NCBI RefSeq assembly: GCF_907165205.1
Contig: NC_058193.1
Coordinates: forward strand, 26,487,521 to 26,551,520
Origin: Coccinella septempunctata
Lineage: Eukaryota > Arthropoda > Insecta > Coleoptera > Coccinellidae
Direction of reading: 5' to 3'
Length of the DNA: 64,000 nt
Shown: positions 34,714 to 46,070 of the stretch, piece after piece
How positions within the stretch are numbered: position 1 is the first letter of the stretch
Layout: each line of letters starts with the position of its first letter
Program-made: the position numbers and the translations under genes
Notes under the pieces: model-generated
The model's database searches: none
What the model was told of the DNA's origin: nothing
What the model saw: the letters and a program-made list of their open reading frames with translations, nothing else

Positions 34714-34850
34714 CAGGGTGGTCCAGATCTTAACCAAGAAATTTCAACAACGTCAAAAATAAGCCCTAGTTTGTCATATAAACATTTGTCGAGAAACTAC
34801 CCCTCTCCAAGATCCACGGTGTTGAAATTTTCCTTTTTAAATCACTGTGT
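34714..34850. repeat. Solo end of R4 foldback
   Basis: CAGGGTGGTCCAGATCTTAA after TA matches the left end of 22993-23931 for about 135 bp, then similarity stops. No inverted partner is seen. Confidence 0.75.
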
Positions 34851-35370
34851 TAACAAGAAAATCAAGAGTGTTGAGTACTAAGGGAGTGATTTCGACCGCC
34901 ACTGACTAGACACGCTTCCTGTTGACCGGCCCACCTTTGCCCCTGTTCCCTTCAATAGGATTCAGTATCTACGATCTGAAACTTTTTTTGCTATGCCCTC
35001 ACGACTTGATCTCATAATGGGAATCTTGTCCGAACCAATTCCCGATTGGGTCCTGCCCAACATACGGATGATGGTAAGTAAGCATGCTCATTTTATTTAG
35101 GTCCACAGTTTTTATGGGCGAAAATCCAAATTCAATCTTAATATCCTGTTCGTTCGGTCTGATAACAATCTTCACGATGCAGTAGTCGCTAGGAATGTTG
35201 ATTGAAACGAACTCCGATTTAATCGAAATGGGATTGAGATTACCGATAAAGTATGCTGGCTAATAAATGAAAACCAACATTTTTTTGATAATCCTATTTC
35301 GCTGAAATCTTGAAAGTGCTTCTATGAGTTTTCACTACAGATAGCTACGTCCTTCGAGAGAGATTATATA
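34851..35370. other. Intronic sequence, nothing recognised
   Basis: Moderately AT-rich, no repeat partner and no coding signal. Confidence 0.35.
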
Positions 35371-35769
35371 CAGGGTCTTGTACATATATTTTAACAGAGG
35401 ATTCCAAGACTTCTTCTCTTCGCCATTTTTTCCAACTTGGCTCGGTTGGAAAATACAGGCTGTTGAAAATCCATAAAAATGTAGTTTTGAGATCTCACGA
35501 AATTCGGAAAATTGGGTACTATTATGGCTGAATGTAAGTTTGTTTGAAAGATCCATAGATATACTCGTATAGAATCATAGATGTAGCTTGTTTTCTTGTT
35601 TTTCTGGAAGCACTTCTGTTTTTCCAGGGGTCATCATAACTCATTGTGAAAACTTAAAATGGCTAGACTTTCTTATCTGGGTTGAATCGGAAGAAATGGT
35701 ACAAGAAAAAGGGTTTCTTTTAACCTCAAGAATCTAACTCTTAGTCTCTCTAGTCAAAAACTTACCCTG
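35371..35769. repeat. R1 foldback copy, diverged short form
   Basis: It starts CAGGGTCTTGTACATATATT and ends with CTTACCCTG. The inner blocks match R1 (CCATTTTTTCC, GGCTCGG, ACAGGCTGTTGAAAA, AAAATGGCTAGACTTTC, CCTCAAGAATCTA) in the usual order. The centre is shortened. Confidence 0.75.
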
Positions 35770-36983
35770 TTTAATAGGATAAAAAACAACTCTCTAGCAC
35801 TAGATGATTTTCTACCAGTTCAGCTTTCTCTCTCTGAATGGGTTATTGATTTCATTGAAGTATCAGAAGTTTTTGAATATCCTTCATATAAATATCCAGT
35901 TCCCTCTTGTAGAGAAATGTTCTTTACGACTTAATTCTTCTGAAGCCAAATCCGTTCTGAATTCACCTATTTTTTTTTACACTACGAGAAGAAGATTCAA
36001 GATTTTATGAGTTTTTGTACTTCAGCTCATGTGGGGCCAGATGAAGAGTAAAATAAATAATACACTGTGATATTTGTGTGTTGAATACACTTATGAGTTG
36101 AAACCGAATGCCTTTGTCATAACTAGAATTTCATAGTTGAAACAAATTTCATATATTATAAAATGGATAATAAATAATATGGATTTCCTAGTAAAAATTT
36201 GAATTTACTGCTAATTATATTTATTTATTTTTCAGATTAAACTAGTTCCTAATTTTGAATCTTAGTTGAAATTGGCATAAGGGAACTTGTTCGGAGTTGA
36301 AAATGTGGTAATTTTATTCTTTAAATGTTTATTGAGAAATCTTGGTGTCACATTATTGTCGTTGAGATAGTTGAAAATAATAATCTTGCTCTGAAAGAAC
36401 ATTGTGAAGCAAATTGACATACACAACAGTAATGATGACAAAATTGAATCTGTTGAAATAAACAAAAGAAAAAAGATCAATAACAGGTCTACAATAAAAT
36501 TAAAACAAGAATGAGGAAAGAATATCTACTTGTTACTGCAAGACAACCTACATATGACTTCTCATTTTTCTTTACATTGGCACCTCTTTGACATAGATTC
36601 CCTCATACATCCTATCATATTCCACAAACAAACCCTTGGCGTATCCCTATGGTTGCTTACAGCACGATGAACATAGTCTAACCAGCCAGTTTGTCATTTT
36701 GACAACTTGTTTCAACTAGTTTTATTGATTATTATCAAATTGATTTGCACTAACTGTTAATATTCATTTTTGAACAGCAGTGAATTTATATTTCAATAAA
36801 GGCATCCAGTAAAAACTAGATTCAACTAGAGAAAACACGTTGTTACTGGTTTTAGCAGTATAGAGGTATAATTCCTGTATGTAATGGACAATATTATTCA
36901 ATAGATTTCCTGGACAACCCAGGAATTCCATACATTGCTCAGGTATTGTATCACCGGAATAATAGACACATTGCCAGAATATA
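35770..36983. other. AT-rich intronic sequence
   Basis: No repeat partner or gene recognised. The short reading frames are all AT-driven. Confidence 0.35.
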
Positions 36984-37671
36984 CGCGGCGAGTCTTTACT
37001 AGTAGAAATATTTTGAGAGTAGATTCTTGAGGTTGAGAGAAACACTTTTTTCCTATGCCTTTTTTTCCGATTCGGCCCTGATAAAAAAATATATAGCCAT
37101 TTTAAATTTTCATAATGAGCTGTGCCACACCTGAATAAACAAAATTTCCTTAAGAATAACAAGCTAAATCTATGACACTACACATCTGCGGATTTTTTAA
37201 ACAGAGTTGTATTCAGCAAAAGTACCTAATTTTCGGAATTTCACAGATACTTTTCATTTTTTAACATTAAATTACTCGAGAACGGCGCACTATAAGAGAA
37301 AATATGTAGAATACTTTTATTTTACAAAACGTCCAAATACTCTAGATAGCGTCCAACTTAGTTTCAAGAGTTGGGTTCTTTGAATTTCTGATATTTTTAT
37401 GGTGCTCAATTCTTAATTAATAATGAGGAAACTGGAAGACGTAGGTGCTATCTTGTATTCGAGAAAGATTAATCGAATAAATGAAAAACTATGTTCCGAA
37501 ATTCATTTCATTCGATAAAACCGTCTGTGAGATATTTTTTTTCATTGTTTTTCAAAAGTTTGTAGCTTTTAAACTGAGCCGATTGGAAAAAAATGGTAAG
37601 AGCAAAAAGTGTTTCTTTTGCCCTCAAGAATCTACTGTAAAAATATTTGTACGAGTCGAAGACTCACCCTG
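36984..37671. repeat. R1 foldback copy, 688 bp
   Basis: TA brackets a left end CGGCGAGTCTTTACTAG and a right end GAGTCGAAGACTCACCCTG. Terminal blocks of about 100 bp are inverted relative to each other (TAGATTCTTGAGGT against CCTCAAGAATCTA; AAACACTTTTTTCC against AAAAAGTGTTTC). The body is shared with 38495-39035 and 48532-49160. Confidence 0.85.
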
Positions 37672-37729
37672 TACCCTGTATATCAGGCCGGGGGTTGATG
37701 AGTTTTTTTTTTAATTGGCTAGACTATCT

Positions 37730-38220
37730 TATTGAAACTAAGTCTGAGAAGTCGTTTTTCCAATTGGAACCACTACGACCGCAAGAATTCCCCTACGAAT
37801 CCGAGGCCCGCGACAAAAATTTGGTCCTCCGATCCAGGACCATCCGACAAATCCGAACTTGATCTTGTTAATTGACAGGTGGCGGGTACCTCCCGATGCC
37901 ATTAATTCGACGTGGCGGAAATTCCTACGTGCCCTCGATCCTGATTAAACGAACCGTCCGCATTCGGGGACGGCCGATGAAAAAAAGTAAGAGATATCGG
38001 CCTATCTTCGAGAATTAACAAGTTCTCGGTCATATCTTATCGATCTTTATCCCGTGGGTCTTTTAATCTCGACCGGAGCCATCAATTCGGACGCGGCATT
38101 TTAATTGTGTTGTTTGGAGAGAGGAATCTACGGACTTCTATGGCGTTTTGTCGGGGTAAAGGTACCGCTATGCTGATGGGGTTGAATTAATTCCAGTCGT
38201 TGGTTCAGTCACAAACTTAA
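37730..38220. other. Less AT-rich, repeat-free island
   Basis: CpG-bearing, high-complexity sequence between two R1 copies (for example GGTGGCGGGTACCTCCCG near 37880). It contains several TTAATT/TAATTCG homeodomain-like cores. No convincing coding exon is seen. Enhancer candidate, inference only. Confidence 0.35.
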
Positions 38221-38494
38221 CCTTTCTAATCGAGATTTAAAAAAAACTCCTATAAGGATTTTAAGCACGATTTTCAGGAGTCATTTACCTACTCATGACT
38301 GTAAAATTCCTGTCAAACTTGAGATATTTTCCAGCAGGGCATCAATCTGATCCAAATAATCCAAAAAAAAAAACGTTTTTATAACTAAAACTCCTATTCG
38401 TCTCACTCACACAGATTTTATATCATTTTGTTGCAATTTACTTGGGTGTGTCCAAGGAGGAATATACTTTGGACAAAAAAATCAGCCTTGTTTG

Positions 38495-39035
38495 CAGGGT
38501 GAGTCTTTGACTCGTACAAATATTTAAACAGTAGGTTCTTGAGGTCAAAAGAAACACTCTTTTCCTTTACAATTTTTTCCGATTCAGCCCTGATAAAAAG
38601 ATATAGCCATTTCTTTTTTTTTATAATGAGATGTGCAGGATTACTTTCAGATTAACTAGCTGATTGTATGACACTACACATCTGTGGATCTTTTAATCAG
38701 AATTGTATTGAGCCATATCACTAAATTTTTCAAATTTCACGGATATTTTTTAATTTTTGAACATGAAATTGCCCGAAAACGGCGCATTATACGAGAAAAT
38801 ATGAAGAATACTTTTATTTTACAAAACGTTCAAATATTCATAGGATAGTGTCCAACTTAGTTTCAAGAGTTGTGTTCTTTGATATTTTGGTATTTTCATG
38901 GTACATAATGGTCATAATGAGAAAACTGGAAGACGTGGGTGATATCTTGTGTTCCAAAAAGACTCATCAAATAAACGAAAAACTATATTACGAAATTCAT
39001 TTCATTCGATGAAACCGTTTGTGTGACTGAAAATA
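38495..39035. repeat. R1 foldback copy, right end missing
   Basis: CAGGGTGAGTCTTTGACT starts the copy. The body follows 36984-37671 closely up to TTCGATGAAACCGTTTG, then breaks at the GGGGGAGTCTGGGAG element. This copy best shows the family's left terminus. Confidence 0.85.
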
Positions 39036-39040
39036 TGTAG

Positions 39041-39710
39041 GGGGAGTCTGGGAGACTTGCTCAGGTAGGAGACTTGAACCACCTCAAATATTTCAATTGA
39101 AATTTCGCCCTACCGGTATCGTAAATAGCTTGCGACATACTCGTGACAAGGCACAACTAGTGGCGGCTCCATTTTGGCCGCCATCAGAACAGTTTGGGAG
39201 TGACAGGGTTGAAAGTGATATTCTTGTTAGGAAGTAAGAAATTGATTAATTTTTGTTTGTTACACTGTCTGAAAAGTTTAATAGGTGCATGGTGTTATTT
39301 AGTTTTACTGCTTTCATTGATTAATATTCTTTTACAAACGATGAGCTTTTTTAAAAATAGTTTCAAGAAAATATCTGTTGAATAGACTATAAGGGAGTGC
39401 GGGAGACTTGACCTATGCTATGGTCGGAAGACATAATCAGTGGTCCAAATTTCCCGCACTGAGCTTAGATGATAGATTGCTTCAAAAAAAGTTGAATAAT
39501 AGAAATAAATATAAAAAATATTATACAATTTTTCAAAAAAGTAAAAAACATCTCGGAAATAAGTCAGAGTGACTCTGAAATAAAAAATATGTATTTCATA
39601 CCCCGAAACATCTGATGATGAAAACCTCGACATAGACAATCTTTGGTCATAAGAAATTTTTTCTTTCAATTTTTTTAATTATGGTCAAGTCTCTCTCGCC
39701 CTCTGTTCAA
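39041..39710. repeat. Elements with GGGAGTCNGGGAGACTTG ends
   Basis: GGGGGAGTCTGGGAGACTTG at 39042 and GGGAGTGCGGGAGACTTGAC at 39393 are similar ends. The inverted form GTCAAGTCTCTCTCGCCCTC lies at 39685-39704. The arrangement suggests two related, partly decayed MITEs side by side. The same terminal motif closes the perfect inner palindrome at 40035-40204. Confidence 0.5.
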
Positions 39711-39910
39711 CTCTCCCATGGGTAAGGGAGCATAAGCCAATTTTCAGTTCGTAAAAAAATAATTGCTGTACTCAAAATGTTCATCTCACCATCACTCTAC
39801 TACTATCTATCGTTACCATTTTGACAATTTTTTCAAAGGTGGTGTATACTCAAAAAGATTACTCAGGTTTTTCATATTCTCGAGTTCACTCTTCTAGAGA
39901 ATTTCATGTA

Positions 39911-40334
39911 CAGTCTTTGAATCGTACAAATATTCCAACAATAGATTCTTGAGGTCCAAAGGAACACTTTTCTTCTTCACCATTTTTTCCGAATCAGCTC
40001 GGTTTAAAAGATACAGGCTGTTGAAAAACCATTATGGGGAGTCCGGGAGAGTTGAACCCCTTTTCACTCTGAAGAAAAGTTGTATCTGTAAATTGTAGCA
40101 ACTCATTTTTTGTGTGAAGATATCATGCCCTAATGAGTTGCTACCATTTACATATACAACTTTTCTTCAGAGTGAAAAGGGGTTCAACTATCCCGGACTC
40201 CCCATAATTGTTTTTCAACACCCTGTATCTTATAAACCGAGCTGATACAGAAAAACTAGTGTGGGAAAAAAGTGTTTCTTTGGACCTCAAGAATCTACTG
40301 TTGGAGTATTTGTACGATTCAAAGACTCATCCTG
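39911..40334. repeat. R1 foldback copy with MITE at its centre
   Basis: TA at 39909-39910 and 40335-40336 bracket CAGTCTTTGAATCG and CAAAGACTCATCCTG. The arms of about 125-130 bp are R1 terminal sequence. The usual 380-bp body is absent and replaced by the element at 40035-40204. Confidence 0.85.
40035..40204. repeat. 170-bp MITE, TIR TGGGGAGTCCGGGAGAGTT
   Basis: TA (40033-40034, 40205-40206) brackets long inverted arms of about 70 bp (for example TGAACCCCTTTTCACTCTG and CAGAGTGAAAAGGGGTTCA) around a roughly 25-bp loop. Arm identity is nearly complete. Confidence 0.9.
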
Positions 40335-40489
40335 TACATGACATTCTCTAGAAGAGTGAACTAGTGAACATGAAAAACTTGAGTAATCTTTTTGAGTATA
40401 CACCATCTTCGAGAAAAATGTCAAAATGTTAGTGAGGAATAAGCTCCTGCTTCGCATAAATAAACAGACTTTTACAAAATCTTGCGTTT

Positions 40490-41050
40490 ATTTTGGGACA
40501 GCCCTTACTTCCATATATACATCATATGTATTATAATGATCTATTCTGGTTGATTGTCCAGAAATCGACAGAACCAAAACCGACGATCGATTCCACCGAT
40601 CTAATTCAGATACCAATAAAATCCCCGTTCAACCAAGTAGGCCCTGCCGTAATTCCACCCACCGAACCGCCGCCATTATTCAAATAACACGGACGCAAAA
40701 CGATTTCCGTTGAAAATTGTTTCGAATATGGGAAACCAAGATATATGGGAGAACGGAATTACCGCACGTATACGTTTTCGATCTCGTCCCCATCTGACAA
40801 ATTACAAATTGCTTCGAAAATGGCAAACCGCACTCATGAAATCGATCCCGACGAGAGTTTTACGTCGGCAGAGAACGAGCCGCTTGAGAACCTGAAGATG
40901 GCGAGTTGGGGCCGTCCTGAATGGATGAAGTCTAAATCGAGTATGGATGGGGATAGGTGTAATCGGGCACATTAGCGAGGTTATAAGTGTGAAGGGTCCA
41001 TCGATCAGGAGTCGGCTACCTTGTTCTTTCGCCCCTTGGGCAAACTAGTG
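40490..41050. other. Less AT-rich island, both strands open in places
   Basis: Repeat-free sequence with overlapping plus-strand frames (40493-40687, 40710-40895, 40745-40975), none recognisable. It contains CpG-rich segments such as CGATCTCGTCCCCATC. Regulatory candidate by inference. Confidence 0.35.
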
Positions 41051-41612
41051 CATGAACTGGGCAAGTTTATCTTTCGATTAAGCATTACGTGGAAAAGGGA
41101 AAATGGCCTTGCTGAGCTCTTCAGTCATTCCAGCATTTGGATAGTATTTGAAACCTTATCAGTCTAATGAGAAAGAAAAGAATGCATTTTGAGCTATATT
41201 TCACGGGAATGTCATAATGGTACTTAGCCATCATGCCATCTTGCCTAGTCTAAACAAAATAATACAAATACAATACAAAAAGGATCCTCAAATATGTGAA
41301 TGCTGACCAGATTCAGGGTTGGGTAGTATTTCAATAGGTACTTGTGATTGTTATTGAATTCTTTCTTGAAAATGTAATTTGTAATTGGTATTTCAAATAC
41401 TTGACGCTGTAGTATTTTGTAATTTGTTAATCATACGTACGTTTTCAAAATAGTTAAAATATGTCTATCCTACAAAATGGAATTGGGGAGTAAATGTAAA
41501 GTAAATTACTCATCTCATAAATGGGTTAAGACGTAATACTTTTTCTACCATTGAATAAGAATACCTACTTTAAATTATAGTTAATATTTACCCCGGGATT
41601 CATAAAGCTTAT
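41051..41612. other. AT-rich intronic sequence
   Basis: GGGTAGTATTTCAATAGG near 41326 and the following TTGTAATTTG repeats look transposon-derived, but I cannot name the family or its ends. Confidence 0.3.
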
Positions 41613-41614
41613 TA

Positions 41615-42314
41615 TTATTATTATTTGAACCGGAGTCGTAGTGGCACTATCAACCTTTCGGGAACTGCGACCATGTAGATCTTTTATTCTCTACCCTACT
41701 CATTCATGGGAACCCAAGGAGGTCGTCAATGGTGTTGATAACACTGACAACGGTTTAAGGGGCCTTAGCCGTTACCTCGTGAGTATCCAGGAGCGGTTTC
41801 CCCATATGAGTGGTTCGTAGGTCTGCCAGCTCTGGACACCATACCATGTATTCAGCTGTTTCTGCCTCTGATCCACCGAGCCTACAAATCTCATCTGCTG
41901 ACTTACCCATACGGTGCAAATGATATTTGTACCACCATCACCCGAAGCTCATATACGCCATTGCCGGTGCCTCTTTCTGATTTTGATCTATCAGTAAACC
42001 ACGTGGATGACTTTTTGTCCAAACGATTTACGAAACTTATTGCACTAGGACGGTCAGCTATGACCGTTTCAAAGGGAGTTTCAAAATCGAAAATGATTGG
42101 CATAACATCCGATGGTTTTGCAAAGAGGTTTGAGTCCAATTAATTCAATATCCTCATATGTTCAACCCAGTTTCCGGGTAGGAGATTCCCATTAAGGGAT
42201 ATTCTTATTGCTTCAAGCAGGCTACATTTCCTCACATGTAAGTGTAGGGAAAGCAGATGAAGTATGGCCTCAAGCGCTGCTGTAGAAGCTGTATGCATAG
42301 CTCCCGTAACAACA
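41615..42314 (-). pseudogene. Non-LTR retrotransposon 3' end with RNase H remnant
   Basis: Read on the minus strand, the sequence begins with a reverse-transcriptase C-terminal motif (VTGAMHTASTAALEA). After a stop it continues into a decayed RNase H domain (SSTWFTDRSKSERGTGNGVY, where the usual Asp-Gly-Ser has become Asp-Arg-Ser). It ends with a weakened Cys/His knuckle (Cys-Arg-Leu-Gly ... Glu-Thr-Ala-Glu-Tyr ... Cys-Pro). An (AAT)n tail (complement of 41618-41632) follows. Domain order and tail fit an I-like LINE clade with RNase H. It is 5' truncated by or at the element 42315-42567. Confidence 0.8.
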
Positions 42315-42567
42315 GGCCATAACGCTTGATCGGGGAATCAACGCTTGATTGACGAATAGACGTCAATTTGTTTTCAATCGATAATTCAGTCATGATTATT
42401 CAGACTAACATTCTCGCATACAATTATGATGCTTATACGTCCATTCAATTATTCTCAATTGATACTTCTTCAATATATTCAGAAATGAAAGGGTTTCAGT
42501 GATTTCGTTTTAGAAATCGAGTGACTGTGAAATCGTTGATCGGACAATCAAAGTTTTATGAAACCTG
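42315..42567. repeat. TIR element R3, second copy
   Basis: GCCATAACGCTTGATCGG at the left pairs with CAATCAAAGTTTTATGAAA at the right in inverted orientation, with internal AATCAACGCTTGATTG. It is related to 20981-21252. No coding capacity. Confidence 0.6.
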
Positions 42568-42764
42568 CTATTGAAGAAATTCATTGAAGTATTGCAATCA
42601 ATACTACGTCTTTACTCTTCAAATTATATTCTGGGCAACAATGGTTATTATGGCAAACTTCTGCCAACTCTAATGACACAATTGGGAGAGAGTTCAGTAG
42701 GAATATAATAACTTTTTTGAACTGTCACCTGAAGGGAATGGAACCATATACATATATTCTAATT

Positions 42765-42854
42765 ATGAAATGCGTCGGCTGTCAGAAAGCACCCCAACAG
42801 TTGAGGAGTAAAACTTGCTATTCATGCCTTAGAAGGAAATTACAAAACAATTAA
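42765..42854 (+). other. Tiny ORF with two CxxC pairs
   Basis: A 29-codon frame starts MKCVGCQKAPQQLRSKTCYS and contains Cys-x2-Cys, 11 residues, then Cys-x2-Cys. The spacing is that of a small zinc ribbon. It might be a fragment of a transposon or a chance frame. No promoter or homologue can be judged from here. Confidence 0.2.
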
Positions 42855-43059
42855 TCAATGCCTGGAAGTAGCAGCGGTAGCAGTAACAGACGTTCACGAT
42901 AAAGAATAGTGACAGTGATCACAATGAACTGCCAACAAATAGAATCAAGTGTTGTAACAATAAGTTGTTAAATTTATTTTTCTTCAAGAATATCCCTGAT
43001 AAAAGTTTATACATATATGTACTGACATTAACGAAGACTTAATTACTCAGTAACTCAGG

Positions 43060-43620
43060 ACAAACGATGATACATTTTCACTTTACGGAAGACCTATTCC
43101 TCGGAAGCTCTGGAAAAATATACATTTACAATTCCTGTCCAATGAACGCAGCGAAGAACACTTCAAACATTCCCGAAACACCTGTATACCATCCAATCTG
43201 GAAAACTTCGCTCAACCCAGCTTCGTATTGGGGGAGAGAAAGAGTGCTAATAGCAGAAATTCTGGGTAGTATATTGGATAAACTTCGATCGCTGCGTACC
43301 CAAAGGATAACGGTCAATACTGAAAGAGCTGCGGGGGTAATTCATTTACAGACTGGAAAATGGTGATGGTGAGGATTAAATGAAATTGGCGGAGTTAGAG
43401 GAGAGCGGAAACCGCAATTGCTAACTTCGATTCCTATAACAGATCAATTTAGTAATGGGATTCATTGATGGATTCCAATGCGCTGTCGGATAATCAACAC
43501 AGATCAAAGGGACGCGCGATGAGAATTATTAATTCAGCTCTTGGGTGAAAGACTAAAATTTTTCGCCTCTTCTTCCTTTTCTATAGAAAATTCTGTTATA
43601 TATCGAAGCTGAATGCTTCC
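43060..43620. other. Moderately GC-rich intronic block
   Basis: A plus-strand frame of 99 codons (43067-43366) and an antisense frame overlap. Neither is recognised. The absence of repeats suggests ordinary or regulatory intron sequence. Confidence 0.3.
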
Positions 43621-44262
43621 AGACATGAATCCTCAGAAGAAATTGAGAATGCATTGATTATATGCCTCTATAAACAATTACTTATACTATAACCGAAATA
43701 CAGAATATCTGATTGAGATTGACGTGTTGTGAAGAACAGTTTCCAAATTCATCCACCCAGCTCCATTCCAACCTCCCATTCGACTTCATTATTTGATTTG
43801 ACTTTTCAATGACACAAAACATTGCTGACACACAATATGAGGTGTATTAATTCCAAAATAAATTTTTAAAGATGTGCTTTTGACAAAAACAATCTGGATG
43901 ATGACCACATGGTATTCTGGACGAAGCCATATCTCGAACAGAAAATATATTGTAGGGGCACTACAGACAGTTTTAACATATAAAAATCATCTCAGCTTCG
44001 ACATCAAAAACGTTATTTCATTTTCGAAGATTATAAAGTAGAAAGATAGGAAACGAAGCGACTAAAGTGATGTGAGCGCCATCTGTGTTTCAAAAGTGTT
44101 TTTAGGACCCTAAAACTGATGGCCATTTTGATCAAAGAGGTTTTGAATGTTCCGATTCTCGTACCGCCTATTGTTCATCTAGCTCGTTCTTCTAGTTGCT
44201 GATAATTGATTTTTTTTGTCTAATTTCTTGGTGAAAGCCCTAAATATGGTTCGAAACTTTAT

Positions 44263-44482
44263 TGCATGGTGAAGAACTGTGGATCAAGTAAAATGGATTT
44301 ACCGAAATTAAGTTTTGTACTTCACTGAGGAAATGGAAATGTAAGTACTACAACTGGTAACATGTGACTCAGTCATTCATTGACTTTTATTTTCAGGGCT
44401 CCAAAATGGATGAAATTTTCATAGCGTAAAGACAATGACTTCAGCAAACACTACTTACTACACCATGAATAGTGAACATTTT
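44263..44482 (+). pseudogene. THAP zinc-finger pseudogene fragment
   Basis: CMVKNCGSSKMDLPKLSF starts a C2CH-type THAP finger (Cys-x4-Cys). A 56-bp intron with GTAAGT and TTTTCAG borders (44341-44396) follows. Then come Trp and a Lys-Asp-Asn-Asp-Phe-Ser-Lys-His-Tyr stretch, and finally Asn-Ser-Glu-His-Phe where Cys-Ser-Glu-His-Phe is expected. Two stops and a frame change interrupt it. THAP domains form the DNA-binding part of P-element-like transposases and of host factors. The location inside terminal repeats favours a transposase. Confidence 0.6.
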
Positions 44483-44727
44483 AGTGTTAAGGACAGTTCA
44501 TCCACGTTACATGTTGTATGCAAGAAGTATCCTTGCATGAAGGGCCTATTTAGGGGAATTTATGACTTTTATACGTCCATTCAAAGATTCTCAATTGCTA
44601 CTCCTTCAATAAATTCAGAAATAAAATCTATATTGAAATTCAATACGAGGAATAGAATTCGAATTTCGCGCCTCTCAATTATAAAACAGAAAACTGTAAT
44701 TAAACAGTTTTTCTGTATTGACAGTTA

Positions 44728-44930
44728 CAGTGACTCTAACGAGACAGTGGCGACAATTGTGGTCTCGTTTTTCATCGTTTTAGCAAGAATATGGTGGATT
44801 TAGTCACGTGACGTGACGTGAGCCAATCCGCATTCCGAATTAGAGATCATAGCATTGAAATCTGTGCTTCTAAGCCGCCATATTCTTGCTAAATTTCCAA
44901 TTGTCGCCACTGTGTTTGATAGAGTCACTG
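44728..44930. repeat. 203-bp MITE, TIR CAGTGACTCTAACGAGACAG
   Basis: TA (44726-44727, 44931-44932) brackets CAGTGACTCTA and TAGAGTCACTG. GTGGCGACAATTG and TTTAGCAAGAATATGG are mirrored in the right arm. The centre contains GTGACGTGACGTGA. Confidence 0.88.
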
Positions 44931-45199
44931 TATTGACAGTACGTTTTTAGCTCCATCTCATTGTCAAATGTGTTTTCACTAGCCAAAATGTAGTCGGTTT
45001 GAAATACTAGAGATATGAGGGCGTTTCCTATCTTTCTACTCTATAATCTTTTTCATTTTGTTTCGGTTTCAAATAATAACACTTTTCAGAGAATTATCTT
45101 ATTCATGAAACGTCATAAGTAGACGTTTCAAGACGTTTTTTTTCAATTCACTGAGTTGATAAACGTCAACTTACCCTTGTTGCTATGGGTTGAATAATG

Positions 45200-45790
45200 T
45201 TTTTTTATATCCATGAGTTTCGGTTACGATTTCAATGTCAACTTTCAGGAATTCGACAACAACGGGCGATCGAAAAATCCTTTCTCTCGAAAAGCCCGCT
45301 TTTTGCCAACTGTCGATGGAAAGAAAAGAAGGAATTTCGTGCCAATTAAAATCGAAAAATCGAAGGGCAAACACGTCATCCCAAACGAGATGGAATTTTT
45401 CAGTTCTTTCCGAGTAATCTATTAGACGGGCGAAGCAGCGGACGTACAAGGAAGAAAAAGAACGGGAGCGACGCGGAGCATAGATAAAAACTTTCCTCCT
45501 CGTCGTCCGAAACGATTAATTTAGTTAAAGATCGGAAAAGACATCTCATTATGAAATACTCGGAGGGTTTTAATTCCACATTATTCTAAGCCGGCAGCTC
45601 GTTAGGGACCGAATTGACGGAGGTAGGACGCATATTTCTGATAATTCGCATTCGGCGAGGAATATCCTTTCTGCGACCCGAGAGATAAATTAATGGAAGG
45701 CTACGGTGAGTTCCTGAACACACCCTCTAATCTACGTTGGCCACAAAAAGAACAGCTTCCTTAATAAACCACAGAAAGGAATTGGTTATA
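45200..45790. other. Less AT-rich island in the giant intron
   Basis: Frames overlap on both strands (45183-45449 minus, 45213-45425 and 45235-45417 plus), the pattern of unselected GC-richer sequence. Homeodomain-like ATTAATTTAG (45514-45523) and several TAATT cores are present. It is one of the clearest repeat-free blocks near exon 47958. Regulatory candidate. Confidence 0.35.
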
Positions 45791-46070
45791 GCGCACTACT
45801 AATTAAAGACCCCTTAAAACGAATACAACGCAATAAATTATCTGACTATGTCTCACGTGTTTCAGCGTTTTCACAATTTTTCACAGAGTGTTATTAAAGA
45901 TGCAATAAATAGTTGGGGAGCCCAATAGGGAAATTCAGGATTTACCCGATCGTGTCAGATTAATACGAGATACCATGGCCCCTGTAGAGTTCCTCTAACA
46001 AAAATTAGACCTGTATACAGGGGGAATTATCTAGGACAGCCTGTCAGAATATTAAAAAAAAACGATCACG

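Larger units (their letters stand above)
39816..40430. repeat. Three concentric palindromes
   Basis: The outer arms 39816-39910 and 40335-40430 are inverted copies (GTATACTCAAAAAGATTACTC against GAGTAATCTTTTTGAGTATAC, each 21 letters with one shared core). Inside sits an R1 short form, and inside that a third palindrome. All share one centre near 40120. Confidence 0.85.
44025..45050 (+). mobile_element. TIR element with decayed THAP domain
   Basis: AAGATTATAAAGTAGAAAGA at 44027 and the inverted partner TCTTTCTACTCTATAATCTT at 45031-45050 form terminal repeats of about 27 bp. The 9-mer TTTCATTTT lies outside both ends (44016-44024 and 45051-45059), a possible 8-9 bp target duplication with two intervening bases at the left. 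Inside is a degraded THAP zinc-finger coding segment and the nested element 44728-44930. Confidence 0.6.

Noticed and set aside
44435..44803. 122-codon plus-strand ORF as an independent gene
   Set aside because: It starts inside a decayed THAP segment, runs into the nested MITE at 44728 and has no other domain.
45183..45449. Overlapping ORFs on both strands
   Set aside because: No recognisable protein and no splice signals; kept only as part of a possible regulatory island.
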